Shown: piece after piece, positions 26,180 through 35,520 of the stretch
How the letters are laid out: every line of letters begins with the position of its first letter
Numbering within the stretch: the stretch's first letter is position 1
Assembly: GCF_900120295.1 (NCBI RefSeq)
Contig: NZ_LT635470.1
Location: forward strand, 744,001 to 808,000
Length of the DNA: 64,000 bases
Source of the DNA: Blautia sp. Marseille-P3201T
GTDB taxonomy: Bacteria; Bacillota; Clostridia; Lachnospirales; Lachnospiraceae
Direction: 5' to 3'
The notes under the pieces: generated by a model
Told to the model about the DNA's origin: nothing
Databases searched by the model: none
Seen by the model: the letters and a program-made list of their open reading frames with translations, nothing else
Position numbers and translations under genes: made by a program

Positions 26180-27577
26180 TCATGGATTTTCTTTCTTGAC
26201 AATATCCTGTACCTTCCCCATTTCTACCTCATTATAAAAGTAACTCAAAATCTCCTGATAAGTCTTTCCCACATCTGCCATCCCCTTTGCTCCATTCTGA
26301 CTCATCCCTACGCCATGTCCATAGCCTCCGCCTTTTATCTGATAACCAATAAGTGTACCTGCATTATCTGTCTGTTTCTCCATTGTAAAATAAGCGCTTG
26401 GAAGAAGCTTTCCGCCTTTCACCGAAGAGCCATCCTGCCTGATAATCTCTCCACCTACAGGCGCCAGAACAGAACGAATATCATACTCGCTGTAAAAACT
26501 TTTTTCGCCTTGATCCGTTTCTATTTTCAAATGCAGAACTGCTTCTCCTTCTCCCTTTTCCATAATCTCTACATTTTCTATTTGGTTTACTTCCGGAAAC
26601 AAATCTTGAACATTTTTCAAAATATTCTCCTCAGACACCAGAACTTCCCACTGATACCAGGGTTCTTTCGAGTCGTAAGTACAATCTACACTTTTTAAAT
26701 AAGGAGATGGAGAAGAAGTTTCCCATACCTCATCTGTACTGGTTTTTCCATGAGAAGTAGAAAAATAATATGCCTGAATAGGCTTTCCATCTTTTAATAA
26801 AATTTCACCTTTTGTTTCCAGCACTGCTTCATTAGATGCAGCTGACTCTTCTGTATTTTGGTATACCTGATAAGAAACACTGTCATCTACCTGTCCATGA
26901 AGCTGTTCCAATTTTTTGCCTTTAAGTTGTACACAGGCATAAGTTCTTGCGCACACTGCCTGCGCTTTTAATGCTTCTTTTGGATAAGAAGCAGGCATTT
27001 CACTGGGCACAACTCCACAGATATAATCTTCCAAAGGCAGTTCATTAACAACATGCATTCCATTATCATCTTCATAGATTTCTAAATTTCCTTTATAGGA
27101 AGGCGCACCCTGTCCTCTTTTTAAGGAAGTAATGGTAATCCTGCATTCTGCATTTTCCGGTAAAAGCATCAGGCTGCCATTGGCAAGTTCCTGGCAGCCC
27201 GTTTTTAAAGTTATTTTATCTCCGGAAGAAAATTTTTGCTGAACAGCTCCATTCATTTCATAATTTCCATAAAATTCCAAAGAAATTTCTGAATGATAAT
27301 AGCTTTCATAATCATTTGTCATTAAAACCACCCGAATAGAAGGTTCTTCCAAAACTTCATCGGTTATTTCTGTTTTCTGCTGCAGTTCTGTCTGTTTCAA
27401 AGGCTCTGTATCTGCACTTGCCCATTCATTTTCCTTTTGTGCATACGCTCTTAGAATTTCCTTTTCTGTGACCGCCTTCCTTTCTCCTGCTTTTCCGGCA
27501 CACCATACAATCAAAATTCCTATTAGAGCAATGAGAATAATCAGGAGTTTCCATTTTAACTTTTCTTTCCAATTCAT
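26180..27577 (-). CDS. SpoIID/LytB-domain protein (peptidoglycan lytic transglycosylase-like)
   Basis: About 465 residues: an N-terminal anchor ('KWKLLIILIALIGILIVW'), a variable region (about 60-180), then the SpoIID domain with 'LPLEDYICGVVPSEMPASYPKEALKAQAVCARTY', 'VDDSVSYQVY', 'YFSTSHGKTS' and C-terminal 'GYGHGVGMSQNGAKGMADVG'. SpoIID-type enzymes cleave denuded glycan strands during engulfment. The start is uncertain: the longest frame would begin inside the galM terminator (27640), and an ATG at 27610 has no ribosome site. I use 27577, where AGGAG is very close. Confidence 0.85.
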   Translation of the reverse strand: MNWKEKLKWKLLIILIALIGILIVWCAGKAGERKAVTEKEILRAYAQKENEWASADTEPLKQTELQQKTEITDEVLEEPSIRVVLMTNDYESYYHSEISLEFYGNYEMNGAVQQKFSSGDKITLKTGCQELANGSLMLLPENAECRITITSLKRGQGAPSYKGNLEIYEDDNGMHVVNELPLEDYICGVVPSEMPASYPKEALKAQAVCARTYACVQLKGKKLEQLHGQVDDSVSYQVYQNTEESAASNEAVLETKGEILLKDGKPIQAYYFSTSHGKTSTDEVWETSSPSPYLKSVDCTYDSKEPWYQWEVLVSEENILKNVQDLFPEVNQIENVEIMEKGEGEAVLHLKIETDQGEKSFYSEYDIRSVLAPVGGEIIRQDGSSVKGGKLLPSAYFTMEKQTDNAGTLIGYQIKGGGYGHGVGMSQNGAKGMADVGKTYQEILSYFYNEVEMGKVQDIVKKENP

Positions 27578-27607
27578 ACTCCTAATATATGCTTTTTCTT
27601 CTTTTTT

Positions 27608-27667
27608 CATGCAAAAAAGAAAAAGGGAGGGCTGTCGCATTAAATATTTAAAGCAGCAGCCTCCACC
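27608..27667 (-). terminator. long-stem terminator of galM
   Basis: Minus strand GGAGGCTGCTGC, an AT loop, then GCGACAGCCCTCC, then CTTTTTCTTTTTT. It is related to the terminators near 12,460 and 43,800. Confidence 0.8.
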
Positions 27668-27674
27668 TATTATT

Positions 27675-28739
27675 TTATTTTCTTACAGAAAATTTATAAA
27701 TCGTTGTTGTATCGTATTTTTCTCCTGCTTTTAATATTGAACTCTGAAAAGCAGTCTGATTACAGGCATCCGGATAATACTGTGTTTCCATGCAAAAACC
27801 ATCTCGTTTGCCATACACATATCCACCTTTTCCTGTTTCCTGTTCAATGAAATTACCAATGTAAAACTGCATGCCAGGTAAATCTGTAAATACTTCCATA
27901 ACAATGCCGGACTTCTCTGAGAACGCTTCTGCTGCTTTCTTCAGTTCGCCCTTTTCTCTGGACAATGCGTAATTGTGGTCATAACCACCACCGAATTTCA
28001 ACTGTTCAAAATCTGCCTCTACGTCCTGTCCGATTTTCTTTGGCTTTGTGAAATCCATTGGTGTTCCTGCTACCGGCAAAATTTCTCCTGTAGGAATTGC
28101 CTGTGAGTCAGATACCGGTGTATATTCCGGTGCAAAAATCTGTACGGTATGATTGAGCATTGCTTCTGCTCCTGCATTATGCCCTGCCAGATTAAAATAT
28201 GAATGATTTGTCATATTTACCACAGTATCTGCGTCTGCGCTTCCCTGATAGTGAAGAAGAATTTCATTATCATCTGTCAGTTCATACGTCACATATCCTG
28301 TAAAATTCCCTGGAAAACCCTGATCCCCATCAGGACTTAAAATACAAAAAGTAATTGCATTTTTTTCTTCATCTATTTCTGTCACATTCCATACTCTGGT
28401 ACGATACCAGTTCGGACCGCTATGTAAATTATTTACATTATCATTAACTGCAAGCTGATATTCTTTTCCATCAATAGAAAAGCCTGCATTTTTAATACGA
28501 TTTCCATTTCTTCCAATAATGGCTCCAAAATGTCCTGGATTTTTATAATACCCTTCTACGGTATCATAACCCAATGCAACATCTATCTTATTTCCATTTT
28601 TATCCGGTACTAAAATCTCAACTAAAGTTGCACCAAAATCCGTAACTGTAATTGTCATTTGATTTTTATTTGTAATACCATATAAAAAAACTTCCTGATT
28701 GTCCATGCTTTTTCCAAAGGACTGCTTTGTAATACCCAT
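27675..28739 (-). CDS. galM: aldose 1-epimerase (mutarotase)
   Basis: 354 residues. Interconverts alpha and beta anomers of galactose/glucose. Landmarks: 'GFGAIIGRNGNRI'-like 'HFGAIIGRNGNRIKN', substrate histidine in 'NLHSGP', catalytic histidine in 'VVNMTNHSYFNLAGH', and the catalytic glutamate in 'GFCMETQYYPDACNQ'. No galK/galT gene is beside it; it stands between the 6S RNA gene and the SpoIID-like gene. RBS GGAGAGGGATAAA precedes the ATG. Confidence 0.96.
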   Translation of the reverse strand: MGITKQSFGKSMDNQEVFLYGITNKNQMTITVTDFGATLVEILVPDKNGNKIDVALGYDTVEGYYKNPGHFGAIIGRNGNRIKNAGFSIDGKEYQLAVNDNVNNLHSGPNWYRTRVWNVTEIDEEKNAITFCILSPDGDQGFPGNFTGYVTYELTDDNEILLHYQGSADADTVVNMTNHSYFNLAGHNAGAEAMLNHTVQIFAPEYTPVSDSQAIPTGEILPVAGTPMDFTKPKKIGQDVEADFEQLKFGGGYDHNYALSREKGELKKAAEAFSEKSGIVMEVFTDLPGMQFYIGNFIEQETGKGGYVYGKRDGFCMETQYYPDACNQTAFQSSILKAGEKYDTTTIYKFSVRK

Positions 28740-28762
28740 TTTATCCCTCTCCTGTCTCTTAC

Positions 28763-28778
28763 AATTTCCTGTGAAATA
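28763..28778 (-). repeat. post-terminator motif copy (after 6S RNA)
   Basis: Minus-strand ATTTCACAGGAAATT directly follows the 6S RNA terminator T-tract; one base differs from ATTTCATAGGAAATT. Confidence 0.55.
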
Positions 28779-28779
28779 A

Positions 28780-28806
28780 AAAAATAAGCCCCGAAAGGCT
28801 CTTTTT
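28780..28806 (-). terminator. terminator of 6S RNA
   Basis: Short hairpin GAGCC-TTTCG-GGGCTT followed by ATTTTTTT on the minus strand. Confidence 0.8.
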
Positions 28807-28990
28807 TATGTCCCAGAATGCCGTTTCCTATCTTCTGACTCCTAGCTTATGCTAGGTGGGCAACCGCAACCGACTCGCTGTCTTCCGCTGCACAATGACG
28901 GCCTGACATTAACCCGGCAATATAGGAATCCCGTTTAAAGTAATGTAGGTTCAAAATAAATAGGATTATCGCACACCCCAGGACTTCATA
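28783..28990 (-). ncRNA. ssrS: 6S RNA
   Basis: About 205 nt transcribed leftwards. The 5' part reads GAAGTCCTGGGGTGTGCGAT and then TTTATTTTGAACCTACATT, typical of Firmicutes 6S RNA ('AGUCCUG.UGUG...UUGAAC'). The middle carries GCCGGGTTAATGTCAGG and GCAGCGGAAGACAGCGAG, also seen in clostridial 6S. The opposing flanks can form a long rod with an open central bubble that would mimic a promoter and bind RNA polymerase. It has its own promoter and terminator. Assignment is from memory of the family, not from a covariance model. Confidence 0.8.
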
Positions 28991-28995
28991 TCATT

Positions 28996-29024
28996 ATTAT
29001 ACTCTAGTATATGAATTTTTTCAA
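28996..29024 (-). promoter_or_regulatory. promoter of 6S RNA
   Basis: -35 TTGAAA (29019-29024), 17-bp spacer, -10 TATAAT (28996-29001). Predicted start near 28990, at the beginning of the conserved region. Confidence 0.75.
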
Positions 29025-29063
29025 CCAAAAATACACCATGAAAAAGAAAAAAATCAAAATAAT

Positions 29064-29837
29064 TTAAGCTCTTTTTTTCACGTAAGCAAGGCAAATTTTT
29101 CTTACTTCTTCCATACGCTCTTTTGTCTTTGGATTTGTATAATTCATACGATCAATGTTTGTATTAATATAATCATTTTCCAGAATATATTGAAAACTGG
29201 AAGGAAAATTCAAATCGAAAATAAATGCCAGATAAGAAATCCACATATCAAGATGTGTCGTTCTTTCCGCTCGCAAGATACTGCGTTCTTCTCTAACAGC
29301 TTCTAAAATATTATCAGATACTTCTTCCTTCTCTACTATTTCTTTTGAAAGATCAAAGTGTGCCTCCAGACTCTCTGTTGCTTTTACCCGAAAATTATCT
29401 AATTTATCTGCGTCTCGAATAAGTCTGCAGTGAAGTAAAATGCGTTTATCTTCTATATGTGGAAGCTGATATGCTGAATGCCAGTAAATTGCTTCTCGGA
29501 TAATTTTATCATATTGGTCTGTTTCAATAAAATCACGAATTTTACCCTCTTCAAATAAAATCTGTACTCCAAATTTTGCATGATCCATGATACTGTCATC
29601 ATAACTATTATATTTCTTTAATTGTTCAAATCTTCCAATATCATGTAAAAGGGCAATCAATAGTGCAAGCTCTCGGTCTTCTTCTGAAATATTCTCTCTG
29701 GCCGTAATATATTCTGCTGCTTTTACCACGCAAAAAGTATGAACTCTTTTTAATTTAATTTTATCATCCTTCGCATCATAAGCACTTAAATATTTCTGAA
29801 AACTCTTTCTAGCATATTCTAAATCAATTCCTGACAT
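29064..29837 (-). CDS. HD-domain phosphohydrolase
   Basis: 257 residues. HD metal-binding pattern: H in 'KLKRVHTFCVV', 'LIALLHDIGRFEQL' (the HD pair), H in 'MDHAKFG' and 'YWHSAY', D in 'LIRDADKLDNFRV'. This suggests a divalent-metal phosphohydrolase on nucleotides or a second messenger, but the substrate is open. It starts 14 nt after thrC on the same strand, so it is probably co-transcribed. AGAGGAAAAAACA precedes the ATG. Confidence 0.88.
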   Translation of the reverse strand: MSGIDLEYARKSFQKYLSAYDAKDDKIKLKRVHTFCVVKAAEYITARENISEEDRELALLIALLHDIGRFEQLKKYNSYDDSIMDHAKFGVQILFEEGKIRDFIETDQYDKIIREAIYWHSAYQLPHIEDKRILLHCRLIRDADKLDNFRVKATESLEAHFDLSKEIVEKEEVSDNILEAVREERSILRAERTTHLDMWISYLAFIFDLNFPSSFQYILENDYINTNIDRMNYTNPKTKERMEEVRKICLAYVKKRA

Positions 29838-29850
29838 TGTTTTTTCCTCT

Positions 29851-31338
29851 TTAAATTCCTAATATTTCCATGACTGTTTCTGCCATCTGTGATACTTGCG
29901 CTGTTCGATTATGGCGAACTTTCGCTGTACGGATTTCCTCTATTGCCTGAGGCACCGGAATTTTAGCAAGTTCCGCTAATTCATCCACCAGCTGAAAATC
30001 TTCCATTCCTTCATATTTTTTGTCTATAGCAGTCATTACACTTCTTGTAAATTTAAAAGGACTTGCCGTAGAAGCAATCACTGTTTTTTTATCATCTTGT
30101 GTTTCTTTCTTATATTTCTCATATACAGCCTTTCCCACCGCTGTATGAGTATCCAGTACATATCCCGTTTCTTCGTACACCTGTTGGATAGTCTTTGCAG
30201 TTTCTTCTTCGTCAGCATAATTTCCATAAAATTCCTGAAGCTTTTCTTTCATTTCTTCTGTAATTTCATATTTGCCTTCTTTACTTAACTGTTCCATCAG
30301 TGTACGGTTTTTCTCTGTATCATTACCGGCAATTTTATAAATCAATCTCTCCAGATTACTGGAAATCAAAATATCCATAGACGGAGAATTTGTCAGATGG
30401 AAATCACGGTTTCTGTCATAACATCCTGTCTGGAAGAAATCATAAAGAACTTTATTCTCATTGGAAGCACAAATAAAACGAGCGATAGGAATTCCCATTT
30501 CTTTTGCATAATATGCTGCCAGAATATTACCAAAATTCCCTGTAGGAACTACCACATTAATCTGCTCATCTTCCTGTATTTCCCCGGACTCCATAAGTTT
30601 TAAATAAGCATACACATAATAGGCAATCTGAGGTACCAAACGTCCAATATTAATGGAATTGGCAGAAGAAAATTGAAATCCTGCACCGGTCAGCTTTTCT
30701 TTCATTTCTTTATCATTGAAAATATTTTTCACACCAGTCTGGGCATCATCAAAATTACCATAAATTCCTACGACAGATGTATTTTCTCCTTTTTGTGTGA
30801 GCATCTGCTTCTCCTGAACAGGACTTACTCCATCTTTTGGATAAAAAACAATAATGCGTGTTCCCGGAACATCTGCAAATCCGGCCATTGCTGCTTTTCC
30901 GGTATCTCCTGATGTAGCTGTTAAAATTACAATTTCATTAGTAACACCATTTTTCTTTGCGGCTGTAGTCAAAAGGTGAGGCAAAATGGAAAGCGCCATA
31001 TCTTTAAAAGCAATGGTAGAACCATGAAACAGCTCCAGATAATAAGAATTTCCTTTCTTCACCAACGGAGCAATCTCAGGCGTATCAAATTTACTGTCAT
31101 ATGCCTTATTGATACAATTTTTTAATTCTTCTTCTGTAAAATCTGTCAAAAGTCTGCTCATTACCTGATATGCAATTTCCTGATAGCTTTTTCCTAACAA
31201 TTCTTTCAAAGGCACATCCAAGGCAGGAATACAGTCCGGTACAAACAATCCGCCATCTTCCGCCAGCCCTTTTAAAATAGCCATAGAAGCTGTAATTTTC
31301 TCTCCGTTTCCTCTGGTACTTCCATATAATACTGCCAT
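29851..31338 (-). CDS. thrC: threonine synthase
   Basis: 495 residues, the long form. PLP-dependent conversion of O-phosphohomoserine to threonine. The PLP lysine lies in 'FHGSTIAFKDMALS' (about residue 111), the phosphate cup in 'TATSGDTGKAAMAGF', and a long N-terminal segment 'YGSTRGNGEKIT' is typical. It lies between the SleB-like gene upstream (15-nt gap) and the HD hydrolase downstream. No homoserine kinase or dehydrogenase gene is nearby. Confidence 0.97.
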   Translation of the reverse strand: MAVLYGSTRGNGEKITASMAILKGLAEDGGLFVPDCIPALDVPLKELLGKSYQEIAYQVMSRLLTDFTEEELKNCINKAYDSKFDTPEIAPLVKKGNSYYLELFHGSTIAFKDMALSILPHLLTTAAKKNGVTNEIVILTATSGDTGKAAMAGFADVPGTRIIVFYPKDGVSPVQEKQMLTQKGENTSVVGIYGNFDDAQTGVKNIFNDKEMKEKLTGAGFQFSSANSINIGRLVPQIAYYVYAYLKLMESGEIQEDEQINVVVPTGNFGNILAAYYAKEMGIPIARFICASNENKVLYDFFQTGCYDRNRDFHLTNSPSMDILISSNLERLIYKIAGNDTEKNRTLMEQLSKEGKYEITEEMKEKLQEFYGNYADEEETAKTIQQVYEETGYVLDTHTAVGKAVYEKYKKETQDDKKTVIASTASPFKFTRSVMTAIDKKYEGMEDFQLVDELAELAKIPVPQAIEEIRTAKVRHNRTAQVSQMAETVMEILGI

Positions 31339-31353
31339 TTCATTCTTCCTTTC

Positions 31354-32073
31354 TTATGGGTATGTATAAAAATCGTGCACACCATGTTTAAACAAAAATT
31401 TCAAGTCTTCTTTAAACCACTGTACATTGCTTTTATCTGCATAGGCTTCTTCCATAAAAAACAACGCACCTTTTGAATAATCTTCTCCATCAATAGCTCT
31501 GTTTACGGCTTCTCTTGTTTCCTCCGATATCGTAACCGTATGAATTCTTCCATCTGCCGTAGGAGAAAATTGAGGGCTTCCCGCTACATTTTCCCACACA
31601 ACTTCTGTAACTGTAGAAGGAAATTCAGGATTTTTTATTCTGTTGAAAATAACATTTGCCACCAGAATTTTTCCTTTTATATCTTCTCCCCCGGCTTCTG
31701 CTTCTACAATTTTAAGAAGTGTATTGTAATCCTCATCAGACATCACAAGTTTATCTTCGGTAAACCCAATAGACTTCTCTTTTAATCTTTTGACTTCCTC
31801 TGCCCCCTGATTTCCAAAATCAAGCTGAGACTGGATTTTTCTTTTTCCCATTCTCTGCCCTACCAAAACCACCTCAAAAGAAGTCCCTATTTTCTTTACT
31901 GCCTTTTGTGTATTCTGACTAATTGCAACACCTTGAATAATGGATTTCAATCCTTCTTCCTGTACCTGTATCTGTTCCTTGGCACTTACCTGTTGAGACG
32001 AAAACACGATTGTCATTATCAGCATTGCAGCGACTGCTGCTTTTGCCTTTTTCTGTCTGCCATTTTTATCCAT
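31354..32073 (-). CDS. secreted cell wall hydrolase, SleB/CwlJ type
   Basis: 239 residues from the ATG at 32073 (AAAGGGAAGA upstream; the ORF opens 16 codons earlier). It has a signal peptide (basic MDKNGRQKKAK, hydrophobic core 'AVAAMLIMTIVFSS', AxA-like 'VSAKE'), a linker, and the hydrolase_2 domain at about 105-239: 'LLKIVEAEAGGEDIKGKILVANVIFNRI', 'VVWENVAGSPQFSPTADGRI', 'DYSKGALFFMEEAY'. SleB-type lytic transglycosylases act on cortex or sidewall peptidoglycan. Expected outside the membrane. Confidence 0.88.
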   Translation of the reverse strand: MDKNGRQKKAKAAVAAMLIMTIVFSSQQVSAKEQIQVQEEGLKSIIQGVAISQNTQKAVKKIGTSFEVVLVGQRMGKRKIQSQLDFGNQGAEEVKRLKEKSIGFTEDKLVMSDEDYNTLLKIVEAEAGGEDIKGKILVANVIFNRIKNPEFPSTVTEVVWENVAGSPQFSPTADGRIHTVTISEETREAVNRAIDGEDYSKGALFFMEEAYADKSNVQWFKEDLKFLFKHGVHDFYTYP

Positions 32074-32129
32074 AAATCTTCCCTTTAGTAAGTCCTTATT
32101 TTCTCTTACAAAATATCTCATTGAAATAA

Positions 32130-32159
32130 ATTATAAGCGAAACTTTGCTCTAAAGTCAA
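32130..32159 (-). promoter_or_regulatory. promoter upstream of the SleB-like gene
   Basis: -35 TTGACT (32154-32159), 18-bp spacer, -10 TATAAT (32130-32135). It may serve the SleB-like gene, thrC and the HD hydrolase together. Confidence 0.65.
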
Positions 32160-32237
32160 GTTATCCCTATCTTCTTCAGGGTCTTGCACGATTTCTTCCC
32201 AGTATTTCTCTATGATTTTTATGAATATTGTATAGGT

Positions 32238-33890
32238 TTAACGATTATTTATTGCTGCAACCAACGCATCAATAGATGCATGAATAATATCTTCATGTAC
32301 ACCGGCTCCCCAGGCTAAAGTGCCATCTGGCTTCTGAATTCCCACATAAGCAATGGCTCTTGCATGAGAGCTTTTTTCTAATGCATGTTCCTGATAAGTA
32401 ACCACTTCGTACTGGAAGCCATAAGCTTTTTTCAGCGCATTGCTCACCGCATTTAAACTTCCATTTCCAGATGCTTTTATAGAAATTGGCTTCTGGTTGA
32501 AACTTGATTTAATTTCTGCGACTACGCCATTTTCTACTTTTTCAAAATGAGTTTCTTCTACTGTCAATGGAGAACTTGTATTTTCAAAGGTTTTCTTAAA
32601 CAATTCAAAAATTTCTTCCGGTAAAAGTTCTTTCTGTCTGTGGTCAGATACTGCCTTTGCCGTATATCCCATTGCCTCCCGCATCTTAGGAGGAAGATTT
32701 AATCCAAATTTTGTTTCCAAAATATAACCGACTCCGCCTTTTCCTGACTGACTGTTAATGCGGATTACATCAGCATCATAGTTACGTCCTAAATCAGAAG
32801 GATCAATAGGAAGATAAGGCACTGTCCAATGCTCCGGATGTTTTTCATCCTGCCAATGCATACCTTTTGCAATAGCGTCCTGATGGGAGCCGGAAAACGC
32901 TGCAAAAACCAATTCTCCACTGTAAGGACTTCTCTCATTGATTTTCATTCCTGTAAATCCTTCGTATTTTTCACAGATTTCTGTCATGTCTGAGAAATCC
33001 AGTTCAGGACAAACCCCCTGTGCATACATATTTAAAGCAATTGTAACAATATCTGCATTTCCGGTACGTTCACCATTTCCAAAAAGTGTACCTTCGATAC
33101 GGTCTGCACCTGCCAGAAGTCCCATTTCTGCATCTGCCACACCACAGCCCCTGTCATTATGTGGATGAAGAGAAATCACCACATTTTCTCTGTATTTTAT
33201 ATTTTTACATATATATTCTACCTGACTTGCATAAACATGAGGCATAGAATGTTGAACAGTAACCGGCAGATTGATAATTGCTTTTCTGTCACTTTGAGGT
33301 TTCCATATATCAAGCACCGCATTGCACACTTCCAGCGCATATTCCGGCTCTGTGCCTGTAAAGCTCTCCGGACTGTATTCAAAACGGTAATTTTCTCCTG
33401 CCTGTTCTGTCAAATCCTTTAAAAGCTGTGCACCTTTTACAGCTATTTCTAAAATTTCCTCTTTACTCTTTTTAAAAACCTGTTCTCTCTGTGCCAGGGA
33501 AGTGGAATTATATACATGAATAATTACATTTTTCGCTCCCTTTACAGCTTCAAAAGTCTTTTTTATAATATGTTCCCTTGCCTGTGTTAAAACCTGAATG
33601 GTAACATCATCGGGAATTAAATTTTCTTCAATTAAAGTGCGGATAAATGTATACTCTGTTTCTGAAGCTGCCGGAAATCCCACCTCAATTTCCTTAAATC
33701 CTATTTTTGTAAGGAGTTTAAAAAATTCTATTTTCTGCTGTAAATTCATAGGAATTACAAGTGCCTGATTTCCATCACGTAAGTCTACGCTGCACCACAC
33801 CGGGGCTTTTTCTACATAATCTTTTTCTGTCCAATCCATACACTTCACAGGTGGAAGAAAATACTGTCTTTTATATTTGCGATAATTCAT
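32238..33890 (-). CDS. leuA: 2-isopropylmalate synthase (long form)
   Basis: 550 residues, the long LeuA type: N-terminal 'WCSVDLRDGNQALV' (HMGL catalytic start with the metal-binding aspartate), 'VEVGFPAASETE', 'VISLHPHNDRGCGVADAEMGLLAGADRIEGTLFGNGERTGN', and a C-terminal regulatory domain (about 430-550) that should bind leucine. First committed step of leucine synthesis. It is separate from leuCD (39-41 kb) and has its own promoter with a palindrome in the spacer. AAGGAGTCAG precedes the ATG. Confidence 0.96.
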   Translation of the reverse strand: MNYRKYKRQYFLPPVKCMDWTEKDYVEKAPVWCSVDLRDGNQALVIPMNLQQKIEFFKLLTKIGFKEIEVGFPAASETEYTFIRTLIEENLIPDDVTIQVLTQAREHIIKKTFEAVKGAKNVIIHVYNSTSLAQREQVFKKSKEEILEIAVKGAQLLKDLTEQAGENYRFEYSPESFTGTEPEYALEVCNAVLDIWKPQSDRKAIINLPVTVQHSMPHVYASQVEYICKNIKYRENVVISLHPHNDRGCGVADAEMGLLAGADRIEGTLFGNGERTGNADIVTIALNMYAQGVCPELDFSDMTEICEKYEGFTGMKINERSPYSGELVFAAFSGSHQDAIAKGMHWQDEKHPEHWTVPYLPIDPSDLGRNYDADVIRINSQSGKGGVGYILETKFGLNLPPKMREAMGYTAKAVSDHRQKELLPEEIFELFKKTFENTSSPLTVEETHFEKVENGVVAEIKSSFNQKPISIKASGNGSLNAVSNALKKAYGFQYEVVTYQEHALEKSSHARAIAYVGIQKPDGTLAWGAGVHEDIIHASIDALVAAINNR

Positions 33891-33932
33891 TTTCTGACTC
33901 CTTCCCTTTACATAAAGAAATATTTTCTTAAT

Positions 33933-33961
33933 ACAATATCACTTTAAAGTGAAGCCGTCAA
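33933..33961 (-). promoter_or_regulatory. leuA promoter with palindromic operator in the spacer
   Basis: -35 TTGACG (33956-33961), 17-bp spacer, -10 TATTGT (33933-33938). The perfect palindrome TCACTTTAAAGTGA (33939-33952) fills most of the spacer, as expected for a repressor site. Confidence 0.65.
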
Positions 33962-33980
33962 TAATTTTGTGCCTCCTTTC

Positions 33981-34637
33981 CTATATCGATACTTCTGCTT
34001 TCTTCCATAATTTCCATGATATTCCGATTAGACACAGTATTCCTACAACAAAAATACCACTGTAAAAAACAGGCGCCTGTTCAAAAATTTCTACGGAAAA
34101 AGAACCTTCTCCTTTTTCTCCGTTTATAACACTTATCACTCCATATCCTACTGTAAATCCCATAAAAGCAGAGACAATCGTCAAAATTACCATGGAAAAC
34201 CATGTATTTCTCATCTGAAAAACGGATGTCAGCTCCCCTACGGACTGGGCTATGAGACAAATTCCCACAATCCAGATTACTTTTTTCCAATATTCAAAAT
34301 TCATTTGCCGAAGATTAAGCAAAATATGGATGGCAAAAATGACTGCTGTACTGATGCACTTTATCTCTTGCATCTCAAGAAAGCATCTTTTTCTTGTATA
34401 TCCGAAAGAAATTTTTTGCCTTTCAACAGCATAATACCCATACATTAACTGAAGAGTAGTTATCAGTATCCCTACAAGTAACAAGATGCCGCTGAAATCT
34501 TCTATCAATGCTTCTAATCTGTGTCCCTGATAAAACCTTCCCTGCTTGATTTCTCTTATAACCATCATTGTCAATGACAAACCAACTGTTATTACAACGT
34601 TTTCCCACACTCTTCCTAAAACACCATATTTTTTCAT
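33981..34637 (-). CDS. ABC transporter permease-like membrane protein
   Basis: 218 residues with about six hydrophobic segments (residues 13-28, 49-67, 94-112, 120-137, 147-167 and 191-210). It overlaps the ATPase frame upstream by 4 nt (ATGA), so the two are translationally coupled. Order GntR-ATPase-permease matches YtrABC/BcrAB-type operons that respond to cell-wall stress or peptide antibiotics. The family of this permease is not recognised beyond that context. Confidence 0.7.
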   Translation of the reverse strand: MKKYGVLGRVWENVVITVGLSLTMMVIREIKQGRFYQGHRLEALIEDFSGILLLVGILITTLQLMYGYYAVERQKISFGYTRKRCFLEMQEIKCISTAVIFAIHILLNLRQMNFEYWKKVIWIVGICLIAQSVGELTSVFQMRNTWFSMVILTIVSAFMGFTVGYGVISVINGEKGEGSFSVEIFEQAPVFYSGIFVVGILCLIGISWKLWKKAEVSI

Positions 34638-35520
34638 TCCACATCATCCTCTCTGCCGCAAAGAGAAATAAATATTTTCTGTAAGTGCATTTTTTGAAGG
34701 GTAATATCTTCCGTTGCTTCCGGTTCTTCCCCTTCACTCCAACGAACCATACCGCCCTTGCTTCTGCCTATCTTTTCCAGCCCATATACTTGTTTTCCTT
34801 TTATAAATTCTTCTACCTCTTCTGCTTTTCCGCTGATATAGGCTGTATGCTCCAGAAGCTCTTGTGTATTTTCTTTTAAAAGGATTTCTCCTTTATGAAG
34901 GAAAATAACTTCTTCAAACAAATCCTCGGCCTCCTCAATAATATGGGTAGAAATTACAAAAGTTCTGCCGCTTTCTGTAAATTCATCCAGTAAAATCCGG
35001 TAAAACCGCTCTCTTGCTACCACGTCCAGACCTGCCACAGGTTCATCTAAGAAGGTAAATTCCGCCTTGCTTGCCAGCGCAACCACAATGGTGAGCATGG
35101 AGGTCATTCCCTTGGAAAGCTTAACAATCCGCTTTTTCTTATCCAAGTGAAATAACTTGATTAGTTCCTCTGCCAGCTCTTTATCCCAATTAGGCAAATA
35201 TTCCGAAGCAATTTTTAAATATTCCTTTACCTTAAATCCTGAGATTACAGAAGATGCTGCTGCATTGATTTCTCTTGCAAAGTAAATGTGTTTTAAAGCT
35301 TCTTTATTCTCCCAGACAGGTTCTCCGTTTAACAATATTTCTCCCTCTGAGGCAGGATTTTGAGCAGAAAAAATGGACAATAACGTAGTCTTACCTGCTC
35401 CGTTCCTCCCAATTAATCCATAAATTTGCCTTTTTCCAGCTCCAGATTTACATTATGTAAAACTTCTTTTTTGCTGTATTTTTTCGTAAGTCCTTTACAC
35501 TCCAATTTTCCTTCCTTCAT
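34634..35520 (-). pseudogene. ABC transporter ATP-binding protein with a frameshift before Walker A
   Basis: From the ATG at 35518-35520 (AGGAG upstream) the frame reads MKEGKLECKGLTKKYSKKEVLHN...LELEKGKF and ends 2 codons later. The adjacent frame continues IYGLIGRNGAGKTTLLSIFSAQN (Walker A), 'VKLSKGMTSMLTIVVALA' (signature), 'FTFLDEPVAGLD' (Walker B) to the stop at 34634. Adding one A in the AAATTT run at about 35422-35427 restores a normal 295-residue BcrA/YtrB-like ATPase. Either a real mutation or a one-base sequencing error. Confidence 0.8.

Noticed and set aside
28783-28990. riboswitch upstream of galM
   Set aside because: It has its own terminator before galM and matches 6S RNA features better.
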